From: Nostoc sp. UHCC 0302
Lineage (GTDB): Bacteria; Cyanobacteriota; Cyanobacteriia; Cyanobacteriales; Nostocaceae
Length of the DNA stretch: 64,000 bases
Direction: 5' to 3'
NCBI RefSeq assembly: GCF_038096175.1
Contig: NZ_CP151099.1
Coordinates: forward strand, 994,501 to 1,058,500
A model generated the notes under the pieces. It was given only the letters and a program-made list of their open reading frames with translations, was not told where the DNA came from and did not search any database. Each line of letters starts with the position of its first letter. Position 1 is the first letter of the stretch. Of the stretch, positions 55,901 through 63,496 are shown one piece after another. The position numbers were made by a program, and so were the translations under genes.

Positions 55901-58797
55901 TCAAAGAAGTTTGCGGAGGAGGCTATTTTTACCGAGCTATCAGATTTTGGTTCTTGATCGGGATTTATATCTACAGTATATCTGTCGGATATAAGTACTT
56001 TGTTGGCTTCGGACGAGTCTGCTTTTACAGCTTCTTTAACTACGATATCTGTATCGGATATAAGTATTTTCTTGGATTTAGATGAGGCTGTTTTTCCTAG
56101 GCTCCCATTAGCTTCTTTAACTACGCTATCTATACCGGATACAAGTATTTTCTTGGCTTCGGACGAGTCTGCTTTTACAGCTTCTTTAACTACGCTATCT
56201 ATACCGGATACAAGTATTTTCTTGGCTTCGGACGAGTCTGCTTTTACAGCTTCTTTAACTACGCTATCTATATCGGATATAAGTAAGAAATTGCTTTCAG
56301 ATGCGGTTTGAGATGGAAACTCGAATAACCAACCACCATCTTTCTCCTGCTGAAATTGTCTACCAACACTAGTCAGAAAATCCCAAGCTGGTTGATTCTT
56401 CTTCGTAGGTGTATAAAAAAGCTCGACTCGTTCCAATCCTCTTTCTTGAGCAAGAGTTCCTAAATAGGCAAGCATCTTATGCTCCACACCCCGACCAAGT
56501 ACCCGACAACTAAGCAAAAATGTGTCTACAACTAGTGCATTCTCTTGAGCTTCAAACAACAGCAGACCGACTAAACCATAATCTCCAAAGCGGTCTTTTA
56601 CCTTGACCACCCGACATTCTAACCTTCCTAAATTACAAAGTTGTTGAATTTCAGCCTCAGACCGTCGGATTGTTGTGAGGTTAAACTGATTGGTGCGTTG
56701 GGTAAGTTGAGCAATCCGCGAAAGTTGTTCGCTTTGCATTGGGGAAATCTCAATTTCTAAGTTCAGTTGAGCTAGAAAATCAGTAAACGAGAGAGAATCC
56801 TGTTGCAAACACTGGCGCTGGACATTCTGTTGATAGAGATTAGTTCTTTGTTGGTCTTCTTGGGTGGTTTGGAGTTGGTCGAAAGCCCAAATATGCTTTA
56901 AAAATTGCAGAATAAGATGGCACTCTTGAGGAAGTTGTAAAGTAAGAACTTCTGGACAGTTTGCCTTAACTTCAGCACACTCAACCGGATTGTCATCAAT
57001 GAAGATGAAGCTATCTAAACTCAGTTGCAGTTCCTCAGCTAAAAACTTCAGATTCTCCGATTTCGATTGCCAGTTAATGCGCCAATTGGCAAGATGATGG
57101 CGTTTAAGCACCATATCTTGATGTTGGTCAAAGACTGCAAATACATCCTCTTCTTGATTCTTACTACACAAACAAATCAACTTCCCTGCTGCTTGCTGTC
57201 CAATGATAAATTCCTGTAGCGCTCGAAATGAGGAATCGATTTTTACTCCAGCAACTCCATCCTCTCCACAAACACCACTCCATAGGGTGTAGTCACAGTC
57301 AAGGGCAATTACTTTGTAGGGAGAGCTTTTCAAAGCAAAGATTTTCCGCGCCAGCATTGTCCCCAAAGCACAGAAAAAGGTCGGTGTGTAGGGAATATGT
57401 CCTAGTTCGTCACCATAGGGGTCGTAGTACTCTTTTACAGGGTAAGTACTAGTTAATTCTTGACTTTTTATCAAGTATGTACCGCTGACATTATTGAGAT
57501 CAGCTGCTAACAGTTCTTGCATTCTCTCATATAAGCTGTTAGTAGCTGCATTATTAGTTGGAGATGGAGGACAGATACAAACTAAGTAGGGATTTGGCGA
57601 TCGCGTCGTTGCAGTTTTCAAAGCACTGCCAAAATCCTTAACGGCTTGCTCTATTTGGGCTATATCTTTTCCAAACTGCTGTGATACTGGGTTGTGGTTC
57701 TGATTGAGGCGAGTAGCATAAATATTAAAGAGTCCTGAACCGTGCAGCAGAGACTCTTCATCTACAACAAATTTAAAGCCTTTGCCTTCAAGCAAGCGCA
57801 TGACCTGTTTAATCGTACTGCCTTCTTGGTCATGTACCTCCATGACTATCTGTTTAATCAGTGACCAGTGATTGTCTTGAATACCTTGGAGAATTGCTAA
57901 CTCACTTTTTTCAGCGTCTAGTTTCAGCAAATCAATCTTTTCAATCTTGTATTCTTCGATAATTTCTGAAAGAGTTCGCAGTTGAGCCTGATAAGTTTCT
58001 CGCTCTAGTCTATCCTTGATAAATTGATCAGCTAGGCGTTCTAACGACTCTTCATCCAGAAAATTATCGCGTTGCAGCATATTAATAATGACTGAGCGAA
58101 TAGCTTTTTCATCTTGCTCTGTATCAGCTGCAAAACTTGAGAAAACTGAGGAACGAGGGTAGAAAGTGAAGGTTTCTTCTCTGGACTCGCCACCTAATCC
58201 GCAGTTAAAAAGATGGGTATTTTGACAGTATAGCTTTGCATTAGCCTGTAACTTATCAAAGGCATGGGGCGCAGGCTCAAATGCGTAAATAGTTCCTTTG
58301 GGAGATTTTTGCTGGGCAAATAAGGTAAATAGACCAATATTTGCTCCGACATCGATTATACAGTCGTCTTCATTGAAGACAATTCCATGTTTTAAATAGA
58401 CGCGATCAACAAAAATTTCTTGATATAGATACTCAGTTTCGTACTGATTAAGGTGAGCTATTTCTATCTTATTTGGTAAGGTATGGCGTAAGCGATCGCC
58501 AAAAATTTGTTCTTTTAGATAATCGTCAACTGTTAATTGCAGACGATTCTTAGTTTCTTCCCAATCCTCAAACCTAACCAAAACTACATTGACTCCATTT
58601 TGATTGTTAGCCAGAAGGCTGACTGGATTGAGAAGTTCTTGAAATACCTGATTGTAGGGAGCAAACTCTATTGAATAAAAAATTCCTATTTCTTGAAACC
58701 AATACGACAGAGAATCCTCAATTGGTTCACTTGTAAACGTAGCTGTAATAACAATTTTCTGCTTGGAGATGTGTTTTAATAATTTTTGTGTATTCAT
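49918..58797 (-). CDS. Hybrid loading NRPS: FkbM-FkbH-PCP-sulfotransferase-C-A-PCP-E
   Basis: The 2,959-residue protein starts with an FkbM-type O-methyltransferase (CIIDVGANIGLFTLF near residue 145, LLKLDAEKSELAIL near 299). An FkbH-type HAD domain follows (IALDCDYTLWSGVCGEDG near 500, FIDDNPVECAEV near 602) with an acyltransferase-like tail to ~830. FkbH loads a glyceryl unit from 1,3-bisphosphoglycerate onto a carrier. A 23-residue tandem-repeat linker (~835-945) leads to a PCP (FELGGDSI near 1029). A PAPS-type sulfotransferase (~1115-1400; SPHRSGSTLLRV and HLVRHPYATMRS) comes next, then C (HHIIGDG near 1559), A (STGKPKG near 2040), PCP (~2434) and a terminal E domain (HHLAVDG near 2622, EGHGRED near 2762). 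By eye the A code is about DAFFLGVTFK, consistent with Ile/Val/Leu; E would give the D form. Confidence 0.93.
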   Translation of the reverse strand: MNTQKLLKHISKQKIVITATFTSEPIEDSLSYWFQEIGIFYSIEFAPYNQVFQELLNPVSLLANNQNGVNVVLVRFEDWEETKNRLQLTVDDYLKEQIFGDRLRHTLPNKIEIAHLNQYETEYLYQEIFVDRVYLKHGIVFNEDDCIIDVGANIGLFTLFAQQKSPKGTIYAFEPAPHAFDKLQANAKLYCQNTHLFNCGLGGESREETFTFYPRSSVFSSFAADTEQDEKAIRSVIINMLQRDNFLDEESLERLADQFIKDRLERETYQAQLRTLSEIIEEYKIEKIDLLKLDAEKSELAILQGIQDNHWSLIKQIVMEVHDQEGSTIKQVMRLLEGKGFKFVVDEESLLHGSGLFNIYATRLNQNHNPVSQQFGKDIAQIEQAVKDFGSALKTATTRSPNPYLVCICPPSPTNNAATNSLYERMQELLAADLNNVSGTYLIKSQELTSTYPVKEYYDPYGDELGHIPYTPTFFCALGTMLARKIFALKSSPYKVIALDCDYTLWSGVCGEDGVAGVKIDSSFRALQEFIIGQQAAGKLICLCSKNQEEDVFAVFDQHQDMVLKRHHLANWRINWQSKSENLKFLAEELQLSLDSFIFIDDNPVECAEVKANCPEVLTLQLPQECHLILQFLKHIWAFDQLQTTQEDQQRTNLYQQNVQRQCLQQDSLSFTDFLAQLNLEIEISPMQSEQLSRIAQLTQRTNQFNLTTIRRSEAEIQQLCNLGRLECRVVKVKDRFGDYGLVGLLLFEAQENALVVDTFLLSCRVLGRGVEHKMLAYLGTLAQERGLERVELFYTPTKKNQPAWDFLTSVGRQFQQEKDGGWLFEFPSQTASESNFLLISDIDSVVKEAVKADSSEAKKILVSGIDSVVKEAVKADSSEAKKILVSGIDSVVKEANGSLGKTASSKSKKILISDTDIVVKEAVKADSSEANKVLISDRYTVDINPDQEPKSDSSVKIASSANFFERIARNLYSPELILKEIASRQQRQRPQLDIEFVAPRTPIEKAIAHLFAEALKLDRVGIDDNFFELGGDSIRGAIMINKLQAQLNEIIHFVVLFDTKTVANLAAYIEKHYPQTAAKLLGKEITVISELPQERIDEAKVLQMRSLIPPLTPPIDDDAIKNPPAIFILSPHRSGSTLLRVILGGNPQLFAPPELELLTFNTLGERKAAFSGRYSFWMEGTIRTIMQIRGCSPEEAIALMEELSAKNLTTKQFYQLIQQWLGDKILVDKTPSYSIDLETLKRAEINFHNPLYIHLVRHPYATMRSYEEARVEQTFPYQHPFNRRELAELVWLISHQNILEFLQQVPQERQYQVKFEDIVSQPQTSVEGLCQFLGLEFHPDMLQPYKEKKQRMTDGIYAQSRMVGDVKFHEHQGINPSTADSWKQYYTSDFLGDATWRLAESLGYQRNNRAIAKVSRGNQTESQTFPLSFAQQRLWVLAQLEPDSPFYNMFKAVRLNGRVNVEVLERSLNEIIRRHEILRTTFSAVEGTPVQVIAPQATMKLSVVNLQQLSGQEQSEQLQLLATQDQLQPFDLTKGLLLRVTLVQLKLESFALLLTMHHIIGDGWSMGVLIKELSSLYQTFLVGEPSPLPQLPIQYADFTIWQRQWLQGGAQGFAPLQTQINYWKQQLADAPPLLELPTDRPRPSVQTFRGWCFSFQLDAKLTASLKELSQKSGTTLFMTLMAAYATLLFRYSGQEDILLGTPIASRNHQDIEGLIGFFANTLVMRTRLEDNPSFSKLLTQVRSTCMDAYANQDVPFEQIIEALQIERSLSHSPLFQVMFALQNTLMEQLETPELAIAPLNLDNVNAKFDLTLQMWETNTAEGNSLQGFWQYNTDLFDEDRIARMTGHFQTLLAGIVANPQASVGTLPLLTERERHQLLVEWNDTHVPYPDTKCIHQVFEEQVEQTPDAVAVVYEDESLTYRELNDRANQLAHYLQSLGVKTEVLVGICVERSLEMVLGLLAILKAGGAYLPLDPAYPQERLAYMLNDSQVAILLTQEQLKAQIPKTNAHVIFLDTDWEEVISKYSQENPTSETSNHNLAYVIYTSGSTGKPKGIGVTHQAVNRLVCNTNYVKLTANHRVAQASNAAFDAATFEIWGALLNGASLVGITKEVLLSPPQLAIQLQDQQIDFLFVTTALFNQLVSQVPGIFKTLQTVLFGGEAVEPNWVRTVLQNQPPKRLLHVYGPTENTTFSSWYLVQEVPEGATNLPIGQPIANTQIYILDRHLQPVPIGVPGELCIGGDGLARGYLNRQDLTEEKFISNPIAEAQLTSSKKLYRTGDLARYLPDGNIEFIGRIDNQVKIRGFRIELAEIEVILTRHPQVRDAVVIAREDQPGIKNLAAYVIPEGKQPTSSELRSFVKEKLPDYMVPASFTVLEVLPITPNGKVDRRALPVPEFEFNDSTGFVSPRTHVEKILVKIWQDVLRLKQVCIHDNFFELGGDSIIGIQIIAKANQAGLKLTPKQLFQHQTIAELAAVAVTTTFKEAEQGLVKGIVPLTPIQHWFFERNLPEPHHFNQSFLLEVPPNIQLELLEQALQKLVYHHDALRLRFVQQAAQWQQYNSDVCDAVSLAIADLSNLTQAEQSKAIELKADEIQRSLNLADGPLLRVVLFNLGKSSPRRLLIVIHHLAVDGISWRILLEDLSAAYKQLDSGNNIQLPAKTTSFKDWAIRLQDYAGAQELHSELDYWLQRSLAVAPLPLDFVAVASENTVDSSQIVSISLSAEQTRVLLQDVPGAYNTQINDVLLTALVQSFAGWTGYDSLLIELEGHGREDLFEDVDLSRTVGWFTSIFPVCLKLGGLHHPGEALKSVKEQLRRIPNRGIGYGILRYLSMDATISKQLELLPQAQVSFNYLGQFDQTHLTPLGWKYAQESSGSIHSPKGQRRHLLNVNGLVIEGRLQLEWKYSAAFHHQATVENLAKNYLKVLEAIIDHCISPEAGGYTPSDFPEVGLSQEALDELLAEIE
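53949..53970. repeat. Palindromic repeat inside the NRPS C domain
   Basis: GGGGCGCAA and TTGCGCCCC pair perfectly around AGCC within the coding sequence. The repeat encodes GAQGFAP between conserved C-domain blocks where related domains have no such residues. The frame is kept. Confidence 0.8.
55977..56292. repeat. 69-base tandem repeat in the NRPS linker
   Basis: A 69-base unit (23 residues, with the core DSVVKEAVKADSSEAKK) occurs about four to five times in tandem. Two copies starting at 56127 and 56196 are nearly identical, so expansion is recent; outer copies are diverged, one carrying a short unrelated insert (NGSLGKTASS). The frame is intact. Confidence 0.9.
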
Positions 58798-59047
58798 GAA
58801 ACTGATTTTCAGTAATTATTTCTAGATAAAAGAAAACTATGCGCTAGTAAAAGCATCTCAATCAGTCTTAAAATAAGGAATCAAAAGAATCTGATATATG
58901 TTTTTAGCCGCATGATAAAACATCAATTTAACGGTTTCAAATCGATGAATTATAATGTCAAGCGGCAGGTATCATCGAACAGCATTCCTTTTTTCTATGC
59001 GAAAAACTTTTCAATCACTGTACTATTCTTTGATAACAGTAGGCTAA
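58798..59047. other. Upstream region of the large NRPS gene
   Basis: The promoter of the main minus-strand operon should lie here. TATAAT occurs on the minus strand near 58950, but I see no -35 at the proper distance and no clear ribosome-binding site. No gene is supported. Confidence 0.4.
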
Positions 59048-59075
59048 TATAGCAATCCTAAATCAGTTGTGAAAA

Positions 59076-59639
59076 TCAATCATACATAGATATTTTGGGG
59101 AAATTGAAGATTTGATGGTGAATAACGAGTTTAATTAAATGCTTGACAATAGCGAATGATTTACATAAATGATAAAACTCTCTAACAAACTTTTTCGCAT
59201 ACAACCAAATATCCTCGACAGAGTTTTGTGTTGGGTCATTAGGAGCAAAACGAATACAAGTTACTTTCCATTCGTTCTCGTTTAGTTCTTGGCTTACAGA
59301 ATTTAAATAATCTTGAAACTCAATTGATCTATAATAACTAGCTCCATCCCCAATCAAAGCAATGCGGCTTTTAGTATATTGAGCAAGCAGGTATTCTACG
59401 AATGCGATGGCGTTCGCGTAAGCGTCCGCTCTGCGGAAACGCCCGCCTTTGGCATCGCCGATTTAGAATCACCTTTTTTGAATGGTTTAATCAGAAATTC
59501 CTGCGTGTAATAATTCAGTGCGCCAAAGTATGTCTGTTTTTGCTTTTCGTTAACAACTGGAATCTCATTGTACAGCCAGCGCCCGTTTCAATTCTTTTTT
59601 ATTTGGTTTTCCTTGGATAAAATCTCTTAATTCTTCCAT
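59076..59639 (-). pseudogene. Deleted IS630-family transposase
   Basis: The start reads MEELRDFIQGKPNKKELKRA. A deletion then removes the helix-turn-helix and first catalytic part. The frame resumes with NEKQKQTYFGALNYYTQEF and ends with IALIGDGASYYRS and RFAPNDPTQNSVEDIWLYAK, where the family has the last Asp and Glu of the DDE triad. A palindromic Nostoc repeat (59404-59458) interrupts the coding sequence between two conserved blocks and shifts the frame. Confidence 0.8.
59404..59458. repeat. Small dispersed repeat inserted in the transposase relic
   Basis: The insert of about 55 bases has inverted ends (GCGATG and CATCGC) and the GCGGAAACGC/GCGTAAGCGTCC body known from Nostoc small dispersed repeats. 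It splits an otherwise continuous transposase segment, giving a clear insertion boundary. Confidence 0.7.
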
Positions 59640-59889
59640 TGCTCAGTTATGTATCTTATCTATAACTAATTAGACCTAGCTTATAGTTATGTGTAATTTT
59701 TCACAACTGATTTAGGACTGCTATATCAGGTAACAGTAGAGTTAATAAAAACTCTCCGCTCTTTCCCAGTACCTATTGAGAAGTTACAATTTATTCCTCA
59801 ACGATTTCAACTACTTTTGGAATCTCAACCTTTTGGGCAACAGTACTATTTTCTGGTCTCAGTGAATTTTTCAGTTTGAGTTTTAGCTC

Positions 59890-60183
59890 TTATGTAATTG
59901 GTAAATATTTAATTTCATTGAGGAGAAACGTCACAGATTCAGCTTTACTTCGTTCCTCATAGATAGCCTTGAGAATGGCTTCTATTCCATATCCAGCTAC
60001 GGCATCTCCTGCAACAGTTATTAGACCAAGCAGGGCTATACCTCCGACGATACCAAACGGACCTCCTAATGGTGTAAGGGTAGCTGCAACGGCGGCGGAA
60101 CTACCTCCTGATGTAACCGCTAGAATCACGAGAATTACGCCAGGAAGTCGCAGTCCAGCAAGCTTTTTAACGATTTCGTTCAT
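59890..60183 (-). CDS. Small hydrophobic membrane protein, unknown
   Basis: This 97-residue protein starts at the ATG at 60183, which is preceded by GAGGGTG; the longer frame adds five residues. Two glycine- and alanine-rich hydrophobic segments (about residues 11-35 and 42-65) would form a membrane hairpin. The remainder is charged (ILKAIYEERSKAES). The family is not recognised. It lies between mobile-element relics and has no partner. Confidence 0.55.
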   Translation of the reverse strand: MNEIVKKLAGLRLPGVILVILAVTSGGSSAAVAATLTPLGGPFGIVGGIALLGLITVAGDAVAGYGIEAILKAIYEERSKAESVTFLLNEIKYLPIT

Positions 60184-60361
60184 TTTAATCACCCTCAAAG
60201 TTTTATTTTGCTAGTTAAAGATTATAAATTGCAAGAAGAGACTATTTAGCCTAATGAAAAATAGAAATTTTTTATTTTATTGTTTTTCACAATTATTTTA
60301 ATAAACAGATAATCTCAGATTTATCAATAAAATGCAATAGCATTTTAAGTCACTTAAATGG

Positions 60362-60397
60362 ACAGTTAAGACAGTTAAGACAGTTAAGACAGTTAAG
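60362..60397. repeat. Nine-base tandem repeat (ACAGTTAAG x4)
   Basis: Four perfect copies of ACAGTTAAG lie in tandem in the spacer between the small membrane gene and the IS5-like relic. Confidence 0.9.
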
Positions 60398-60420
60398 AGA
60401 CAATTTATAAAAGTAAATCT

Positions 60421-60859
60421 TTAGAGGACTAGACTACGTAGCATAATACGAGTCACAACGGCATATATGGCAGCTTCACTCATTTCTGGAAGATGTTCAT
60501 AATCCTTACTAAGACGACGGTACTGGTTCAAGCAACCAAATGTTCTTTCTACTACCTAACTTGGGCGAAACCTGAAATTCTTGATCGGTACGCCGTATAA
60601 CTTCAACATGAGCTTGGATCATTAACTAAACTGAAAGCGTAAATTTATCACCGTCATAACCAGAATCAACCAACATAATTTTGACTTTTTCCAGTAATTC
60701 TGGATGCTCTTATAAAAGTTCCATCAAAGCATAGGCAGCAAGTACTCGTTCTGAACCATTTGCTTCACTGAGAACCACTTTCAACAACAATCCCAGACTA
60801 TCAACTAAAGTCTGCAAAATCGTTGGAATTAGTTTCAGTCTTGCGCCAGCTTTTTGCAT
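60421..60859 (-). pseudogene. IS5-like transposase relic (C-terminal part)
   Basis: The minus strand reads KAGARLKLIPTILQTLVDS at the upstream end, LVDSGYDGDKF in the middle, and [20 protein letters not shown] with [17 protein letters not shown] at the end, the usual C-terminus of IS5-family transposases. Stops and frame shifts lie between the blocks. The N-terminal half is absent. Confidence 0.75.
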
Positions 60860-60942
60860 TAACTTGAGCAATAAACACTATACCATTCTGCTTTTTGTAT
60901 TAACTTGAACTAAGCAACTAAACTCTAGTGTACTTAAGTTGA

Positions 60943-62133
60943 ATGCAAAAAGAAATTTCAGTTAATACATTAACTAAAGTTCAGGTACTGATTATGGCAA
61001 TTGCAGCTGGTGTCTCAGTTGCTAACATCTATTATAATCAGCCAATCCTCAAAGATATTGCATCTTCTTTTCAAGTCAGTGAAGGCGAAGTAGGTAGTAT
61101 ATCTGTACTCTCACAAGTTGGTTACGGCCTTGGGCTTTTCTTTTTAATCCCTTTGGGAGATCAAATCAACAAGAAAAAATTAATTCTTTGCCTACTTATA
61201 TGTCTGTTTTGGTTGTTGATAGGTATAACGTTCTCACAAAATATCGTCGAAGTTTGGATATTAAGCGTAGCAATTGGGATTGCGACAGTCTCAGCTCAGG
61301 TTATTCTTCCTTTAGCAGCAAGTATAGATAGAGTAACTACAGGTAAAACTGTAGGCAACATTTTTACTGGTATATTAATTGGAATTTTAGGAGCAAGGGT
61401 TTTTAGCGGATATATTGCTGAATGGTTGAGTTGGCGTTATGTATACGGTTTTTCCGCAATCATGGTTTTAATTGTTACTCTTTTGCTCAAGATATACTTA
61501 CCAAATGTCAACAATAATTTTAATGGTTATTATTTTGACTTGTTGAAATCAACACTTCAACAATTAAAACGTTTTTCATTACTCAGAGAAGCCTCTTTAA
61601 TTGGAGGGTTATTGTTTGGTGTCTTTTGCTCGTTTTGGACAACACTAACTTTTCATTTGAGTGCAGCGCCTTTTAATTTTCAATCTGACACAATTGGAAT
61701 GTATGGCTTTGTAGCGATCGCAGGTGCATTGATGGCGCCAGTTTTTGGAAAATTAGCTGATCAAGGTAACTCCCGGCGTTCCTTAACTATTGCTGTATCA
61801 CTCGTGATTATCAGTTTAGTAATCGCGAAAGTTGCTTCTGGTTCAGCGTTAGCAATCGCTGTTGCTGTACTGTTACTAGATATAGGTGTACAGGCAACGC
61901 AGGTCACCAATGTTGCAAGAATATACACTCTTGATGCTCAATCTAATAGTCGCATCAACACAGTTTACATGACTACTTATTTTATCGGTGGTGCTGTTGG
62001 TACTAGCATTGGTCTATTATGCTGGCATCTGGGTGGCTGGAATTTAGTGACTTGGCAAATGTTAGTTTTCACTTTGCTTGCATTTTTTATTATTCTCAGA
62101 CCTCAAATCCAGCAACAGGGCAACGGACGGTAG
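60943..62133 (+). CDS. MFS transporter (arabinose-efflux-like)
   Basis: This is a 396-residue protein with 12 predicted helices. The start VSVANIYYNQPILKDIASSF and the loop LGDQINKKKLIL are typical of MFS_1 members that export sugars or drugs. It lies outside the NRPS cluster, on the opposite strand, beyond the mobile-element relics. Whether it serves the cluster is doubtful. The start at 60943 lacks a strong ribosome-binding site. Confidence 0.8.
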   Translation: MQKEISVNTLTKVQVLIMAIAAGVSVANIYYNQPILKDIASSFQVSEGEVGSISVLSQVGYGLGLFFLIPLGDQINKKKLILCLLICLFWLLIGITFSQNIVEVWILSVAIGIATVSAQVILPLAASIDRVTTGKTVGNIFTGILIGILGARVFSGYIAEWLSWRYVYGFSAIMVLIVTLLLKIYLPNVNNNFNGYYFDLLKSTLQQLKRFSLLREASLIGGLLFGVFCSFWTTLTFHLSAAPFNFQSDTIGMYGFVAIAGALMAPVFGKLADQGNSRRSLTIAVSLVIISLVIAKVASGSALAIAVAVLLLDIGVQATQVTNVARIYTLDAQSNSRINTVYMTTYFIGGAVGTSIGLLCWHLGGWNLVTWQMLVFTLLAFFIILRPQIQQQGNGR

Positions 62134-62178
62134 CCAAACCGAAAAATGCTCTTTTATAGGCGATTCTGGTTCTCTGTT

Positions 62179-62406
62179 TCAAGCTATCTTGCTATGAACT
62201 AAAGCATCAAAGCTTTGTATATAAGCCAGAGGAAAAGCGATCACTTCCTGACTTGCTTTGTCCCGTAGCAGTTCTAAGCCTTTTCGACCGATACTTACAA
62301 AAGACAATCCTGCCGCAACTACTGGTGCTGATGGTAAACTCGCTAGCACACCCAGAGCGATCGCAAATTCCAAAGCAGCTTTAGTAACTTCGGCTCCCGA
62401 CTCCAC
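62179..62406 (-). CDS. Small alanine-rich hydrophobic protein, unknown
   Basis: The 75-residue frame begins at a GTG. The reading frame stays open for about 14 codons further upstream, with a charged EEKVVKREETVESG stretch, until a TAG, so either the gene has lost its original start or a non-standard start is used. Hydrophobic segments fall near residues 12-35. It is not recognised and may be a relic. Confidence 0.35.
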   Translation of the reverse strand: MESGAEVTKAALEFAIALGVLASLPSAPVVAAGLSFVSIGRKGLELLRDKASQEVIAFPLAYIQSFDALVHSKIA

Positions 62407-62659
62407 TGTTTCTTCACGCTTTACTACTTTCTCTTCAGTTTGTTTTGACTAGATGCGATTTGAGGAGAAAGCTGCATCCGTTGGCTTGTGAAATTTAACT
62501 CATCAGATACTCATATATTTGCTAAATAGTCTACTACCATTAGTGAGATTGTCTTAGTCTATTTTTGAGCTTAATATTTATTTTAACAAAGTGTATTTAT
62601 ATACATTTAATTTCTTGGATATATCGGCAAGAGCTTTAGTAATTTTTAGTTGAGCGAAT

Positions 62660-62860
62660 TTGTGTGTTCCTGGTTTGCCTAGTTTGAACTATACTACTGC
62701 GATCGCTGGTGGTTACTTACAGTTTGCTTCTCAAGGCAGTAATACTGTTGTTTTAATTGACCTAGACGGCACGGCGGGTTCTGGTCGAGCCGTGAAGTTA
62801 GTTACTGTAGACAATGTGTCTACCTCTGCATTAAACAAATCAGTTAACTTTGCCTTTTAA
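62660..62860 (+). pseudogene. C-terminal fragment of a repeat-containing extracellular protein
   Basis: The 66-residue frame contains GGYLQFASQGSNTVVLIDLDGTAG, a pattern seen at the C-terminus of large secreted cyanobacterial proteins with calcium-binding (hemolysin-type) or Calx-beta repeats and type I secretion signals. The preceding repeats are missing, so this is likely the end of a deleted gene. The annotated start is not a natural one. Confidence 0.55.
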
Positions 62861-62922
62861 TCTCACGCTCCCCTGGTACGCTTGCATCAATGCAGGCGAA
62901 AAAATAATCTTACGTCAGTGAA

Positions 62923-62956
62923 AAAACTGCTCTGGTAAAAATAACAGAGCAGTTTT
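62923..62956 (+). terminator. Terminator after the secreted-protein fragment
   Basis: AAAACTGCTCTG (62923-62934) pairs with CAGAGCAGTTTT (62945-62956). It lies about 60 bases after the stop and is probably the original terminator of the lost gene. Confidence 0.8.
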
Positions 62957-63496
62957 AAGTAGTGGAGATTAATAACGGGACTTTTAGGTTGTTGTCCCTG
63001 GTTTTACATATAGCGGGTTTTGTATGTAATACTATTCACTGTTAGCTTTATGCTTTACGCAAAAAAAACGAAAAATCTTAAAACTGCCGTCACACAAGAG
63101 TTAAGCGTCAGCATCAACGCCACCCCCGATGTAACCCAGTCAGATGCGTGTAAACCAATGGTTTACATTCGCCACTCTACGGCATACCATCATCAGCTCT
63201 TCAAATCCACACAGAGACAATCCATGCGCGATAGCCGTTCGCGCTAGCGTCTCTAAAGGAGAAGGCTTAAGCTTCTCTTCTCTACGAGAGGCTGCGCCAA
63301 CGAGACGCTTCGCGAACGCTTATCGCACTGCAATAGACTTGTCCGAAAATTCCAAAGCCAGACTGTTCAAAGCTTTGGGGCAAAACTTTGATATCTTCGT
63401 AAATACGTAATTATAAGGCTTTGAGATAGTTAGTGATAATTTAGAGGCATAAAAATTAACTCCTAATTTCTAAAAATTTATGATTTTTGCTACTAG
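62957..63496. other. Spacer with a palindromic repeat
   Basis: No gene is supported. A dispersed palindromic repeat with GCTAGCGTCTCTAAAGGAGA and later GAGACGCTTCGCGAACG lies near 63237-63315. The short open frames across it are repeat-derived. Confidence 0.6.

Larger units (their letters stand above)
59048..59725 (-). mobile_element. IS630-like element, internally deleted, with intact ends
   Basis: Inverted repeats of 28 bases, TATAGCAATCCTAAATCAGT at 59048 with its mate ending at 59725, match at all but one position. They enclose a relic transposase of about 560 bases, whereas complete elements are near 1.1 kb. The TA at each outer edge fits the target preference of IS630/Tc1 elements. It could still move if transposase were supplied elsewhere. 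Confidence 0.8.

Noticed and set aside
56000-56311. Plus-strand repeat-rich frame of 103 codons
   Set aside because: It is the antisense reading of the NRPS linker repeat, not an independent protein.
60362-60397. Possible CRISPR-like or iteron repeat
   Set aside because: It is only four contiguous 9-base units without spacers, and there is no replication gene nearby.
63020-63410. Two overlapping plus-strand frames
   Set aside because: They are composed largely of a dispersed palindromic repeat and lack recognisable protein features.
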